Part shown: piece by piece, positions 32,597 through 38,648 of the stretch
Position numbering within the stretch: the first letter of the stretch is position 1
Layout: the number at the start of each line of letters is the position of its first letter
Assembly (NCBI RefSeq): GCF_014194975.1
Contig: NZ_JACIAY010000019.1
Location: 1 to 38,648, forward strand
DNA length: 38,648 nucleotides
From: Sphingomonas sp. BK580
GTDB taxonomy: Bacteria > Pseudomonadota > Alphaproteobacteria > Sphingomonadales > Sphingomonadaceae
Direction of reading: 5' to 3'
Made by a program: the position numbers and the translations under genes
The notes under the pieces: generated by a model
What the model saw: only the letters and a program-made list of their open reading frames with translations
The model's database searches: none
What the model was told of the DNA's origin: nothing

Positions 32597-32993
32597 GATC
32601 GAGGCGCTGCTCGAGCGACTACGCGCCAAGGAGGCGCAGCAGCCGGCGCCCGCGCCCGGGCTGCTCGAGCGCGCCGAGCTGATGTACCAGGAGCGCCGCT
32701 CGCGCGACCGGCTGTTCGGCACCGACCTGTTCGGCGAGGCCGCCTGGGACATGCTGCTCGACCTCTACATCCACCACGGCCGCGGCGCGCTGGTGCCGGT
32801 GTCGAGCGCGTGCATCGGCGCCGCGGTGCCGCCCAGCACCGCGCTGCGCTGCCTCGGCAAGCTCGAGGCACGCGGTCTGGTGGTGCGCCGCGCCGACGTC
32901 GACGACCGCCGCCGCTCGCTGGTGACGCTCAGCGCGAAGGGGTTGCGGATGATCGAGCTGTACCTGGCGAGCAGCTGGGTCGGGCTGGGGTGA
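32547..32993 (+). CDS. MarR-like winged-helix regulator
   Basis: A 148-residue DNA-binding protein. An N-terminal helical segment (EELGCAIREIEALLERLRAKEAQ) precedes the winged helix: FGEAAWDMLLDLYIHHGRGALVPVSSACIGAAVPPSTALRCLGKLEARGLVVRRADVDDRRRSLVTLSAKG. DDRRRSLVTLS is the wing of MarR-type proteins. GGAGGG at 32534-32539 supports the ATG at 32547, which lies inside the membrane-protein gene (50 bp overlap). It ends the four-gene cassette. A local two-regulator unit with the LuxR-type protein is likely; targets unknown. Confidence 0.8.
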   Translation: MRHEPATREELGCAIREIEALLERLRAKEAQQPAPAPGLLERAELMYQERRSRDRLFGTDLFGEAAWDMLLDLYIHHGRGALVPVSSACIGAAVPPSTALRCLGKLEARGLVVRRADVDDRRRSLVTLSAKGLRMIELYLASSWVGLG

Positions 32994-33058
32994 GAGGGGC
33001 GCGGTAGCGCGCGCTTGGGTCGGGCGGGCGGCGGCGGTCGACGTGCGGGGGTCGGCGG

Positions 33059-33134
33059 TGGTGGGCGCTGACGGGTTCGAACCGCCGACCTACTCGGTGT
33101 AAACGAGCCGCTCTACCAGCTGAGCTAAGCGCCC
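33059..33134 (-). tRNA. tRNA-Val (anticodon UAC)
   Basis: Read on the minus strand, a complete cloverleaf is visible. The 7-bp acceptor is GGGCGCT/AGCGCCC. The D arm is GCTC-AGCTGGTA-GAGC. The anticodon loop TTTACAC carries TAC, decoding GUA valine. The T arm has the TTCGAAC loop. Discriminator A and CCA are encoded (33059-33062). It sits at the boundary between the high-GC core and the lower-GC right end. Confidence 0.95.
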
Positions 33135-33944
33135 GGCGCGAGGAAAGCCTCGGGAGACCGCCGTTGCTCTCCCCTCTACACGCCCGGCGACGATGAACAA
33201 GAGGGAGCGAGCGGGTCGGGGCTAAAAATTCGGAGATGCTCTTTAACGGCCGATACGGCTATAGGATCATGGTCAATCAGAACGGGAAGGAGCGCGTCCC
33301 AAGCTGGGTTAACATCGTTATTCGTCCCTAATGATCGCGGCTTTCACCGGCCTTACTCTCACGGCTGCGGCATTTCCTTAGTCCGAGCTGATAACACCTT
33401 TTGATCCCGCTAGTCTCTCCGGTGTTTCTGGCGATTCCATATCAGCGCGACTGCCCATTGGGGAGGCCACACTTTAGTATCACCGTGACGCTAGTATTAC
33501 CTAAACCCAGGCTGTAATCGGCAAATTCGACCCGACAGAGTTTTGTTGGTTTTCGTCTTCAACTAAGCAAAGCATGTGCATCAGAGTTCCAGCTTGCAGG
33601 GGCTTGGCGTGGTTCGCAGCTCCTGTCCCGCTCGCGAGTGTGCACGTGCGGCTCGCAGGCTTCATCGCACGAGGTAAAGAACCACGCGGCCGCTCAGAGG
33701 ATCTCCGCGACCGAGCACCATCCTGGATAGGAAGTTTCTCGAGATTCCCGGGGTTCGCCAGCCGCCGCGCGCAACGAGCGCGGCACAGTGATGATTAAGT
33801 CCGCGATGAGCGCAAGCTAAGCGCACATGGCTCCTGTTTGACGCCCGGCTGCGCCGCCGAGCTAGACCGTAGCAGCCACGTCATAGCTCCTAGCCACCGC
33901 CTTCATAGGCAGCTAGGGCCGGTAAGCCGTGGCAGGAGAATCGC
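33135..33944. other. 810 bp spacer without a convincing gene, start of low-GC segment
   Basis: The sequence becomes visibly poorer in GC from about 33180. A 74-residue frame at 33574-33798 has no ribosome site, no family motif and Arg/Ser-rich composition, so it is not called. Stops are frequent in the other frames. No tRNA, rRNA, integrase remnant or clear repeat is seen. The right end contains the ribosome site of the acyltransferase gene. Confidence 0.6.
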
Positions 33945-35099
33945 ATGACAGCCCATACTGATACCCTGTCACAAAACCCGCTGACGCAGGCCGAGCTGGC
34001 GTCTGGCCCAGCTCTCGCCAAAGTCACCTTCGAAGGTGTACAGATCCTGCGCGGCGTCGCTGCGTCAATGGTTGTCTTTCACCACATGTGCACCGTCGTG
34101 ACAACGCTACACCCTGGTCATAGTGCGATAGCGACTTTCCGCCGCCTGGCCGACCTCGGCGCAGCCGGCGTTGACATTTTCTTCTGCATAAGTGGCCTTG
34201 TCATCGCTCATTCCGCGCGAGCGATGCCCGCTGGTGCTGCAAAGGCGCGCACCTTCGCATGGCGACGCCTGTTGCGTGTCATGCCGCCGTACTGGATCTT
34301 CACGTCAGCTTTTCTCCTTCTATGGCTTGCTGGCATCGCCTTCCGCGGCCTGATTGTGACACCCAGTCTCGTCGTCGCCTCGTTCCTGCTCATCCCGTGG
34401 CCTAAGATGACCAGAGGCGGCCACCTGTCCCTTCATCCGATCCTGGATCCGGGCTGGACGCTGACATTCGAAATGTATTTTTACGCGGTTTGCACCGCGG
34501 TGATCGCCGTCGCCGGCGGGCGCTGGATCTGGCCGTGGGCGCTCGCCATAATATCGGCGATCGCAGTAATCTGCATCGTAAGCGGCGGTCGAGACACGAT
34601 CGCCGCGTCGGTCCTCGCGTCGCCGCTGCTGTTGGAGTTTATGGCGGGAGTCGGTTTGGCACATCTAGTCGCAGGACGAACCTCTCTGAAGCTCGGCTGG
34701 ACTCTAATAGCGATCGGCACACTCGGATTTCTCACTACGATCTGGTTGCGAAACCCGATGAGTTGGCGCGTGCTTTGCTGGGGTGTGCCGGGCGCGCTTC
34801 TCGTCGCGGGGGCAATCCTGCTTCCGGTCAAGCTCGAAGGCCGCATCATTCGCTTTTTCGGCTTCCTCGGTACGGCGTCATACACAATTTACTTGGTCCA
34901 TCCTTTCTTCACTCTGACGGCCGGCACTTTGCTGAAGCGCGAAGTTGGTACCAACGTACCAGCCGACGCACTCCTGATCGTGATGACGATTGTTGCCGTG
35001 CTCGGGTCATCCCTAACTTACTTATTTGTTGAGGGGCCGTTGGTTCAGTTGCTCGCTTCGCGGTCGCGCACCGCCGCTCTTGCGAGGAAGACGCTCTGA
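33945..35099 (+). CDS. Acyltransferase family 3 membrane protein (OafA/YrhL-like)
   Basis: A 384-residue inner-membrane acyltransferase with about ten helices. ILRGVAASMVVFHH (the conserved R and His pair) and GVDIFFCISGLVIAHS, then WRRLLRVMPPYW, are the family signatures. WTLTFEMYFYAV in mid-protein and TASYTIYLVHPFF near the end also fit. It would O-acetylate or otherwise acylate a surface polysaccharide. GGAGAA lies upstream of the ATG. Codon use is less GC-biased than in the genes left of the tRNA, so it was probably acquired. A second member of the family follows at 35645. Confidence 0.9.
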   Translation: MTAHTDTLSQNPLTQAELASGPALAKVTFEGVQILRGVAASMVVFHHMCTVVTTLHPGHSAIATFRRLADLGAAGVDIFFCISGLVIAHSARAMPAGAAKARTFAWRRLLRVMPPYWIFTSAFLLLWLAGIAFRGLIVTPSLVVASFLLIPWPKMTRGGHLSLHPILDPGWTLTFEMYFYAVCTAVIAVAGGRWIWPWALAIISAIAVICIVSGGRDTIAASVLASPLLLEFMAGVGLAHLVAGRTSLKLGWTLIAIGTLGFLTTIWLRNPMSWRVLCWGVPGALLVAGAILLPVKLEGRIIRFFGFLGTASYTIYLVHPFFTLTAGTLLKREVGTNVPADALLIVMTIVAVLGSSLTYLFVEGPLVQLLASRSRTAALARKTL

Positions 35100-35111
35100 T
35101 TTCTCCTTCGC

Positions 35112-35384
35112 GTGACAAGTTTTAATGTGAATACGCGGGCGAACAGCTCGCCTGAACCTGCCAATTTAGGCGCCCAAAACAGTGGTGAATACGATATCTT
35201 CCCATCGGCTCATCAAGCTTCCGGTATGCACGTGCTGGTTAAGGGCGGATGCTTAAAAGCCGCTACAGCAACGATCTGGCCCGGCCAGCAAGTTCACGCT
35301 CGCGCTCTCATCACGATCGCGCAGGAAGATAAGCTGTCCGGCTTTCATTTAGCTCGTGCAGCAAGCGGGCAAGTATCGGCGTAA
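35112..35384 (+). CDS. Small unknown ORF, possibly the front of a frameshifted gene
   Basis: A 90-residue frame starting 12 bp after the acyltransferase stop, with no family that I recognise. Codons look usable (mixed amino acids, few rare Arg/Ser runs) but there is no clear ribosome site. Its end overlaps a second open frame (35333-35596) that has no start codon of its own. It may be a real small protein, the 5' part of a broken gene, or noise. Confidence 0.3.
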   Translation: MTSFNVNTRANSSPEPANLGAQNSGEYDIFPSAHQASGMHVLVKGGCLKAATATIWPGQQVHARALITIAQEDKLSGFHLARAASGQVSA

Positions 35385-35596
35385 CGTACCACGATGAGTG
35401 CATTCTTGAGTTCGTTGCGTGGGTCGCAGGCCTGTTCGAAACAGTGCTAAGGAAGAATGTGGGGGCCGCAGCGGACGACGCGGTAGAGAAGGCAGGCGAT
35501 CTCATGTCGGCAGACGGCGACGAAAGGCTTAGGTATCTCACAAGCCTAAACTGTGACGCCTTTCATGATTGGATAATGCCTAGCCGCCAGCTTTGA
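35333..35596 (+). pseudogene. Start-less ORF, possible C-terminal fragment of a broken gene
   Basis: An open frame of 87 codons after a TAA at 35330-35332, ending TGA at 35594-35596. It has protein-like content (ILEFVAWVAGLFETVLRKN, then DAVEKAGDLMSADGDERL, then AFHDWIMPSRQL) but no ATG/GTG/TTG until well inside. With the preceding frame it could be one gene of about 160 codons split by a frameshift in the shared stretch 35333-35384. The family is not recognised. Confidence 0.35.
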
Positions 35597-35644
35597 TACG
35601 CAGGCATATGAAGAGCACCACTAAGTCTCAAGCGAGCGCAAAAA

Positions 35645-36724
35645 ATGAAAAATACCGGAAAGGTGGCTGACGAATATAGGCTGCCAAGTAGATTTGCTAC
35701 TCTCGAGGCAGGTAGATTCGTTGCCGCATTCGGCGTAGTCCTGTTCCATGCGAGTATAACCACGGCTCTTCCAAAATATCTTGGCTTCTTTGCGATGCCG
35801 ATTTTGGCTGGAGGATTTTCCGGCGTAGAGTTCTTTTTTGTCTTAAGTGGATTTGTGATTGTTCTTGCTCACCGACGTGAGCTTATTAAGGATAATAATA
35901 GTCTAGCTATATTGAAGGAATTCGCCTGGAAAAGGTTTTCTAGGGTTTATCCGGTCCTTTGGGCGCTATTGTTAGTTCTAGTTCCGGCGATGCTGATGAT
36001 ACCTCAGCTTCAATGGCGTCCACCTGTGACGCATATTGACATTCTAACTGCTTTTACGATCGCCCCTGTGCCGGTTGAGCGCATTCTCGCAGTCGAGTGG
36101 ACTCTGCGCTATGAAGTTCTTTTCTATGGTGTCGTTGGCCTCGCTCTCTGGAAGAGAAAACTTGGTGTCGCAGCCATTAGCGCTCTTATAGTTTGCGCTA
36201 CAGCGAGCTTTATCTTCAAACCCGGCGGTTTGGCTGCGTTCTTTATAGCACCGTACCATTTGTTGTTCATAGCTGGCGGTTCTATAGCTTTTGCCGCAGC
36301 GGCCAAGCCGCTTCGCGGTGGGCGTATTATCTTGACGACAGGAGCGGCGATATTTCTGTGGCGTCTTGCGGTATGCGCAGCGCACCCTGAGCAGCGAGCT
36401 GCTACTTTCTGGGACACGGCGTTTTTCGGGGCGGGCGCAGCGTTGATCGTCTATGGCCTCGTCGCCCTTGAGACCCGCCGTTCTTTTCGAGTACCATCTT
36501 GGACGCTTTATCTCGGCAAGGCGTCTTACTCTATCTACCTAGCTCACTTCCCCGTGGTGTCGCTCGCGGCTAAACTGGGTCTATTGGTTGGCGGACGCAG
36601 CGCTCCGCTCTTGTACGTGGCCGGAATTGCCGCAACCTCAACGGCCGCCGGCGTGCTCTTCTTTGAGGTTGTGGAAAAGCGCGTTGCGGCGTTCCTCCAA
36701 AGGATCAAGCCGCGGTTCCGCTAG
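35645..36724 (+). CDS. Acyltransferase family 3 membrane protein, second copy
   Basis: A 359-residue inner-membrane acyltransferase. LEAGRFVAAFGVVLFHAS, then GGFSGVEFFFVLSGFVIVLAHRREL and WKRFSRVYPVLWAL, are the family 3 motifs, with about ten helices. VEWTLRYEVLFYGVVG and KASYSIYLAHFPVV follow as expected. It is not a close duplicate of the protein at 33945; the order of motifs is shared but the sequence is well diverged. It is one of the most AT-rich genes here, with many TTT/ATA codons. There is no strong ribosome site. Its last 20 bp overlap the 3' end of the opposite-strand polymerase gene. A role in acylating the product of that polymerase is likely. Confidence 0.9.
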   Translation: MKNTGKVADEYRLPSRFATLEAGRFVAAFGVVLFHASITTALPKYLGFFAMPILAGGFSGVEFFFVLSGFVIVLAHRRELIKDNNSLAILKEFAWKRFSRVYPVLWALLLVLVPAMLMIPQLQWRPPVTHIDILTAFTIAPVPVERILAVEWTLRYEVLFYGVVGLALWKRKLGVAAISALIVCATASFIFKPGGLAAFFIAPYHLLFIAGGSIAFAAAAKPLRGGRIILTTGAAIFLWRLAVCAAHPEQRAATFWDTAFFGAGAALIVYGLVALETRRSFRVPSWTLYLGKASYSIYLAHFPVVSLAAKLGLLVGGRSAPLLYVAGIAATSTAAGVLFFEVVEKRVAAFLQRIKPRFR

Positions 36725-38069
36725 CTTTGTCACGCGCTCGATGCCCCCGGCGCTTTTTGACATAAGCTGCGGAGCGCGAAGGCTGCCGCCCAACGGCCAG
36801 CCCGACCACCATCGCGGTGAAAGTCGCCTCGATAACATTGGCAGCGGTGCCGACGCCGAGCATCGCGATGATCATAGCAAATTCCCGTCTACCTCGCCCC
36901 CCCGCATCAATCGCGCGCTGCCCGCCCCTGAAGATTAGGTAGCCGATCGCAATCGAGACGGCGCCAAACATGACAATAAGATAGACGGCCAGATTGTCAG
37001 CCGAGTTAGCCGTGTTCGGGTCGACCATCGCCATCGGACCGCCGATGCCACCAAGCCCCCTCCCCACGAGCCAGCTCGCTGGATTACTCCAATCGACCAA
37101 GCCAATCGCTTGCGGCCAGGTGTTCAGCACGCGATCGGCCAACGATGAGTAGCTTGGGCCCTCACCAACTCCTTGGGGATATATTTGCTTACCGTAGGTT
37201 ATGGAAAGCAGGGGCCCAGCAAAGATAAGCATGACCCAGAATGCCAGCAGGATCGTCGCGAGTGATTTCCGCTTGGCGCCATCGTTCGCTTGGATGCGTC
37301 CGATCGCAGCGTATGTGACGGGCAGCGCAAGCATGGCGAGCAGAACAGACTTCGAAGTGGTCAAGTATATCGCGTAGCATCCCGCCGCCCAGCACAACGC
37401 CTTCTTAAAAAGCGTCTTACATTCATGCTCGGCAGCACAGTAGGATATAATAATTACGGCTGACGCCATGTAACTCGCTTGCGAGAAGCCGGCCAGTCTC
37501 GCCCGTCCGCCGGCCGACCACTCTCTTGTAGCCTCGCGCTGAACTCCCATTACCTCGTACGTACTGTGAGCCCAAGGGAATTCAATGATGCTACTCAGAA
37601 CGACGCCGACAACCGAAACGTAGAAAATGGGCACCATGGCGCGGATCATACGATCTTGCATTCCCCGCTGCGTCACAGCCATCGCAACGAATATAGCTGT
37701 GCAGATGTATAGAGAGAACAGAACAACGCCGATTGATCTTCCAAGTGATATCGAGATAAGCACTTCTAAAAAAAGAAATGCGAGTACAACAAATTGAGAT
37801 GTTGATGTTTGCGGATCTCCGACCCGCGCCAGCGTGTTCGCCAATAGCGACACGAGGCCGACGACAAAAGGCAGATAGGCAATAGGCGCCAACCCGATCG
37901 GCCCGAGAATGCCCCGCACCATGCCGCCGAAGGCATTAAAGCAGAGGTACAGCACGGCTGAAGTGATCAGCCCGAAGCCGGCAAGGCGGTCAAGCTGGTT
38001 ATGCGGCACTAACTCGCCAGGTTGCCGTTCTATAGCGAGGATTCCTCGCATCAAGGGTAAAAGGGCCAC
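36705..38069 (-). CDS. Wzy-like polysaccharide polymerase (second)
   Basis: A 454-residue protein with 11-12 hydrophobic segments and a large loop. LVGRGLGGIGGPMAMVDPNTANSADNLAVYL in that loop is the pattern seen in Wzy/O-antigen polymerases (G-x-G-x-G, then D-N-x-x-x-x-L). RARLAGFSQASYMASAVIII and TTSKSVLLAMLALPV are typical preceding helices. The C-tail is basic. The start is GTG at 38069 with AAAGGAA 7-8 bp upstream; an ATG six codons later lacks one. With two acyltransferases alongside it suggests a different polymer from that of the locus at 1-12842, or a variable module of the same polymer. Confidence 0.8.
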   Translation of the reverse strand: MALLPLMRGILAIERQPGELVPHNQLDRLAGFGLITSAVLYLCFNAFGGMVRGILGPIGLAPIAYLPFVVGLVSLLANTLARVGDPQTSTSQFVVLAFLFLEVLISISLGRSIGVVLFSLYICTAIFVAMAVTQRGMQDRMIRAMVPIFYVSVVGVVLSSIIEFPWAHSTYEVMGVQREATREWSAGGRARLAGFSQASYMASAVIIISYCAAEHECKTLFKKALCWAAGCYAIYLTTSKSVLLAMLALPVTYAAIGRIQANDGAKRKSLATILLAFWVMLIFAGPLLSITYGKQIYPQGVGEGPSYSSLADRVLNTWPQAIGLVDWSNPASWLVGRGLGGIGGPMAMVDPNTANSADNLAVYLIVMFGAVSIAIGYLIFRGGQRAIDAGGRGRREFAMIIAMLGVGTAANVIEATFTAMVVGLAVGRQPSRSAAYVKKRRGHRARDKASGTAA

Positions 38070-38568
38070 GGCGCGTTCCTTTGATCACGTTTACGCCGTG
38101 AGGTAAGGGATTCATTGTTGCGGCGCAACGCGGAGGCGCGAAAGTGACCCAGCCCTTACGGTCTGGTGGCCGGGTTCGATCGATGCGCGACGCGCAGCCG
38201 AGCTCTCCGACCTGGCAGGGAAGCGTTCAGCGATGCCGAACGCCGTCAAGGCTGGCTGAACGCAGCGCGTCATCAGCGGCAGCGGCCCGCGACCTCGAAG
38301 CCACCCATGAAGCCCTCATCGACCGCTTGATCAACGCCAGAGCGCTGAACGGCAGGCGCGCTCTCATACACATGCCAAAGCGACTCGTCGGCGTCCGACG
38401 TAACGAGCAGCTGCGGAGGATGACATGGGCGAGATACCTTGAGGCTTGGCCATCAATCAAGAGAAGGGTATCAGGTTACCGCTCAGTCCGCCAGCTCGGA
38501 GTGCCATCGGGAGGAGCGATCGGTTCAGCCAGCAACTTACAGCGCTGATGTTTTAGAGCGGTTTCCGA
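38070..38568. other. About 500 bp without a confident gene, between the polymerase and an IS end
   Basis: The first 70 bp should hold the polymerase promoter and include a palindrome at 38117-38129. A 134-residue frame at 38144-38548 has Arg/Ser-rich composition and no recognised family or ribosome site. Two other frames show short protein-like patches broken by stops, so this may be decayed coding DNA. The IS630-type end begins near 38555. Confidence 0.5.
38117..38129. promoter_or_regulatory. Palindrome upstream of the polymerase gene
   Basis: GTTGCG-G-CGCAAC is a perfect 6-bp inverted repeat 48 bp upstream of the GTG start. It could be an operator for a dimeric regulator. No regulator can be named from the site. 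Confidence 0.3.
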
Positions 38569-38648
38569 TCAGTCTGCATCGTAACCGGCGTTGGTGAAGT
38601 AGTTGGCGCACTCCTGTGGTGGGTAGAGGTCGAGGATGCGGCCGATGG
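38555..38648 (-). mobile_element. End of an IS630-family insertion sequence (runs off the right edge)
   Basis: The region starts at a TA dinucleotide (38554-38555), the usual IS630 target, followed by GAGCGGTTTCCGATCA as a likely terminal inverted repeat. It then enters the transposase gene on the minus strand. Only this end is in the window. Confidence 0.6.
38569..38648 (-). CDS. IS630-type transposase, C-terminal part
   Basis: The last 25-26 codons read IGRILDLYPPQECANYFTNAGYDAD and stop at 38569-38571. PQECANYFxNAGY is the characteristic C-terminus of IS630-family DDE transposases. The rest lies beyond the window, so intactness cannot be judged. Confidence 0.7.
   Translation of the reverse strand, partial: IGRILDLYPPQECANYFTNAGYDAD

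Noticed and set aside
33059..33134. tRNA-Val as the attachment site of the low-GC island
   Set aside because: Integrases usually use the 3' end of the tRNA, but here the island lies on the 5' side of the gene. I see no integrase and no direct repeat of the tRNA end within the window.
33574..33798. 74-residue reading frame in the low-GC spacer
   Set aside because: No ribosome site, no recognisable motif and biased composition; not better than chance in this region.
38144..38548. 134-residue reading frame before the IS end
   Set aside because: Arg/Ser-rich, no family signature, and neighbouring frames show equally plausible short patches, which suggests decayed sequence and not one gene.
1..38648. 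CRISPR array or retron-like system
   Set aside because: No series of regularly spaced direct repeats with unique spacers is seen. The only tandem array (25294-25360) has no spacers, and no cas or reverse transcriptase motif appears.

Overview
The window looks like chromosomal DNA of a sphingomonad (Alphaproteobacteria, Sphingomonadales, Sphingomonas-like). The basis is very high GC (about 70 % by eye over most of it), frequent GTG/TTG starts, ATGA/TGATG gene overlaps, sphingomonad-type intergenic inverted repeats, and family combinations such as DUF6456, SirB1, DedA and TPR-sulfotransferases. No species call is attempted.

Layout. (1) 1-12842 is an exopolysaccharide (EPS) locus. Two glycosyltransferases run leftward. 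Diverging from them is a rightward series: Wza-like export protein, outer-membrane beta-barrel, Wzc-like chain-length regulator/tyrosine kinase, Wzx-like flippase, GT2 glycosyltransferase, aldo/keto reductase, Gfo/Idh/MocA oxidoreductase, Wzy-like polymerase and a calcineurin-type phosphatase. Together these supply sugar transfer, flipping, polymerisation, length control and export of a Wzx/Wzy-type polysaccharide. (2) 12859-17484 holds a DUF985 cupin and a signalling group: a soluble chemoreceptor, an HD-GYP protein and a diguanylate cyclase, the last two 3 bp apart. (3) 17717-20749 is a leftward run of oligopeptidase B-like peptidase, DedA protein and hotdog thioesterase. (4) 20833-25171 has two sulfotransferase-like genes, a small secreted protein and a TPR/aspartyl-asparaginyl hydroxylase. 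(5) 25568-31073 is housekeeping-like: alpha/beta hydrolase, TPR lipoprotein-like or periplasmic protein, glyoxalase I and II, SirB1 protein, a divergent DapF-like epimerase and a DUF6456 protein. (6) 31225-32993 is a compact, overlapping four-gene regulatory/membrane cassette, followed by tRNA-Val(UAC).

(7) From about 33180 to the right end, GC and codon use drop abruptly. This stretch holds two acyltransferase-3 proteins, a second Wzy-like polymerase, a broken-looking ORF, long non-coding gaps and the end of an IS630-type element. It reads as a horizontally acquired polysaccharide-modification segment that continues beyond the window.

The intergenic spaces carry at least four related 130-205 bp inverted-repeat elements (ends GATCCTCCCC/GGGGAGGATC) and several REP-like palindrome pairs. 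The points most worth a second look are the long out-of-frame overlap at 31601-31728, the sulfotransferase/hydroxylase cluster, the divergent DapF-like protein, and the low-GC polysaccharide island.
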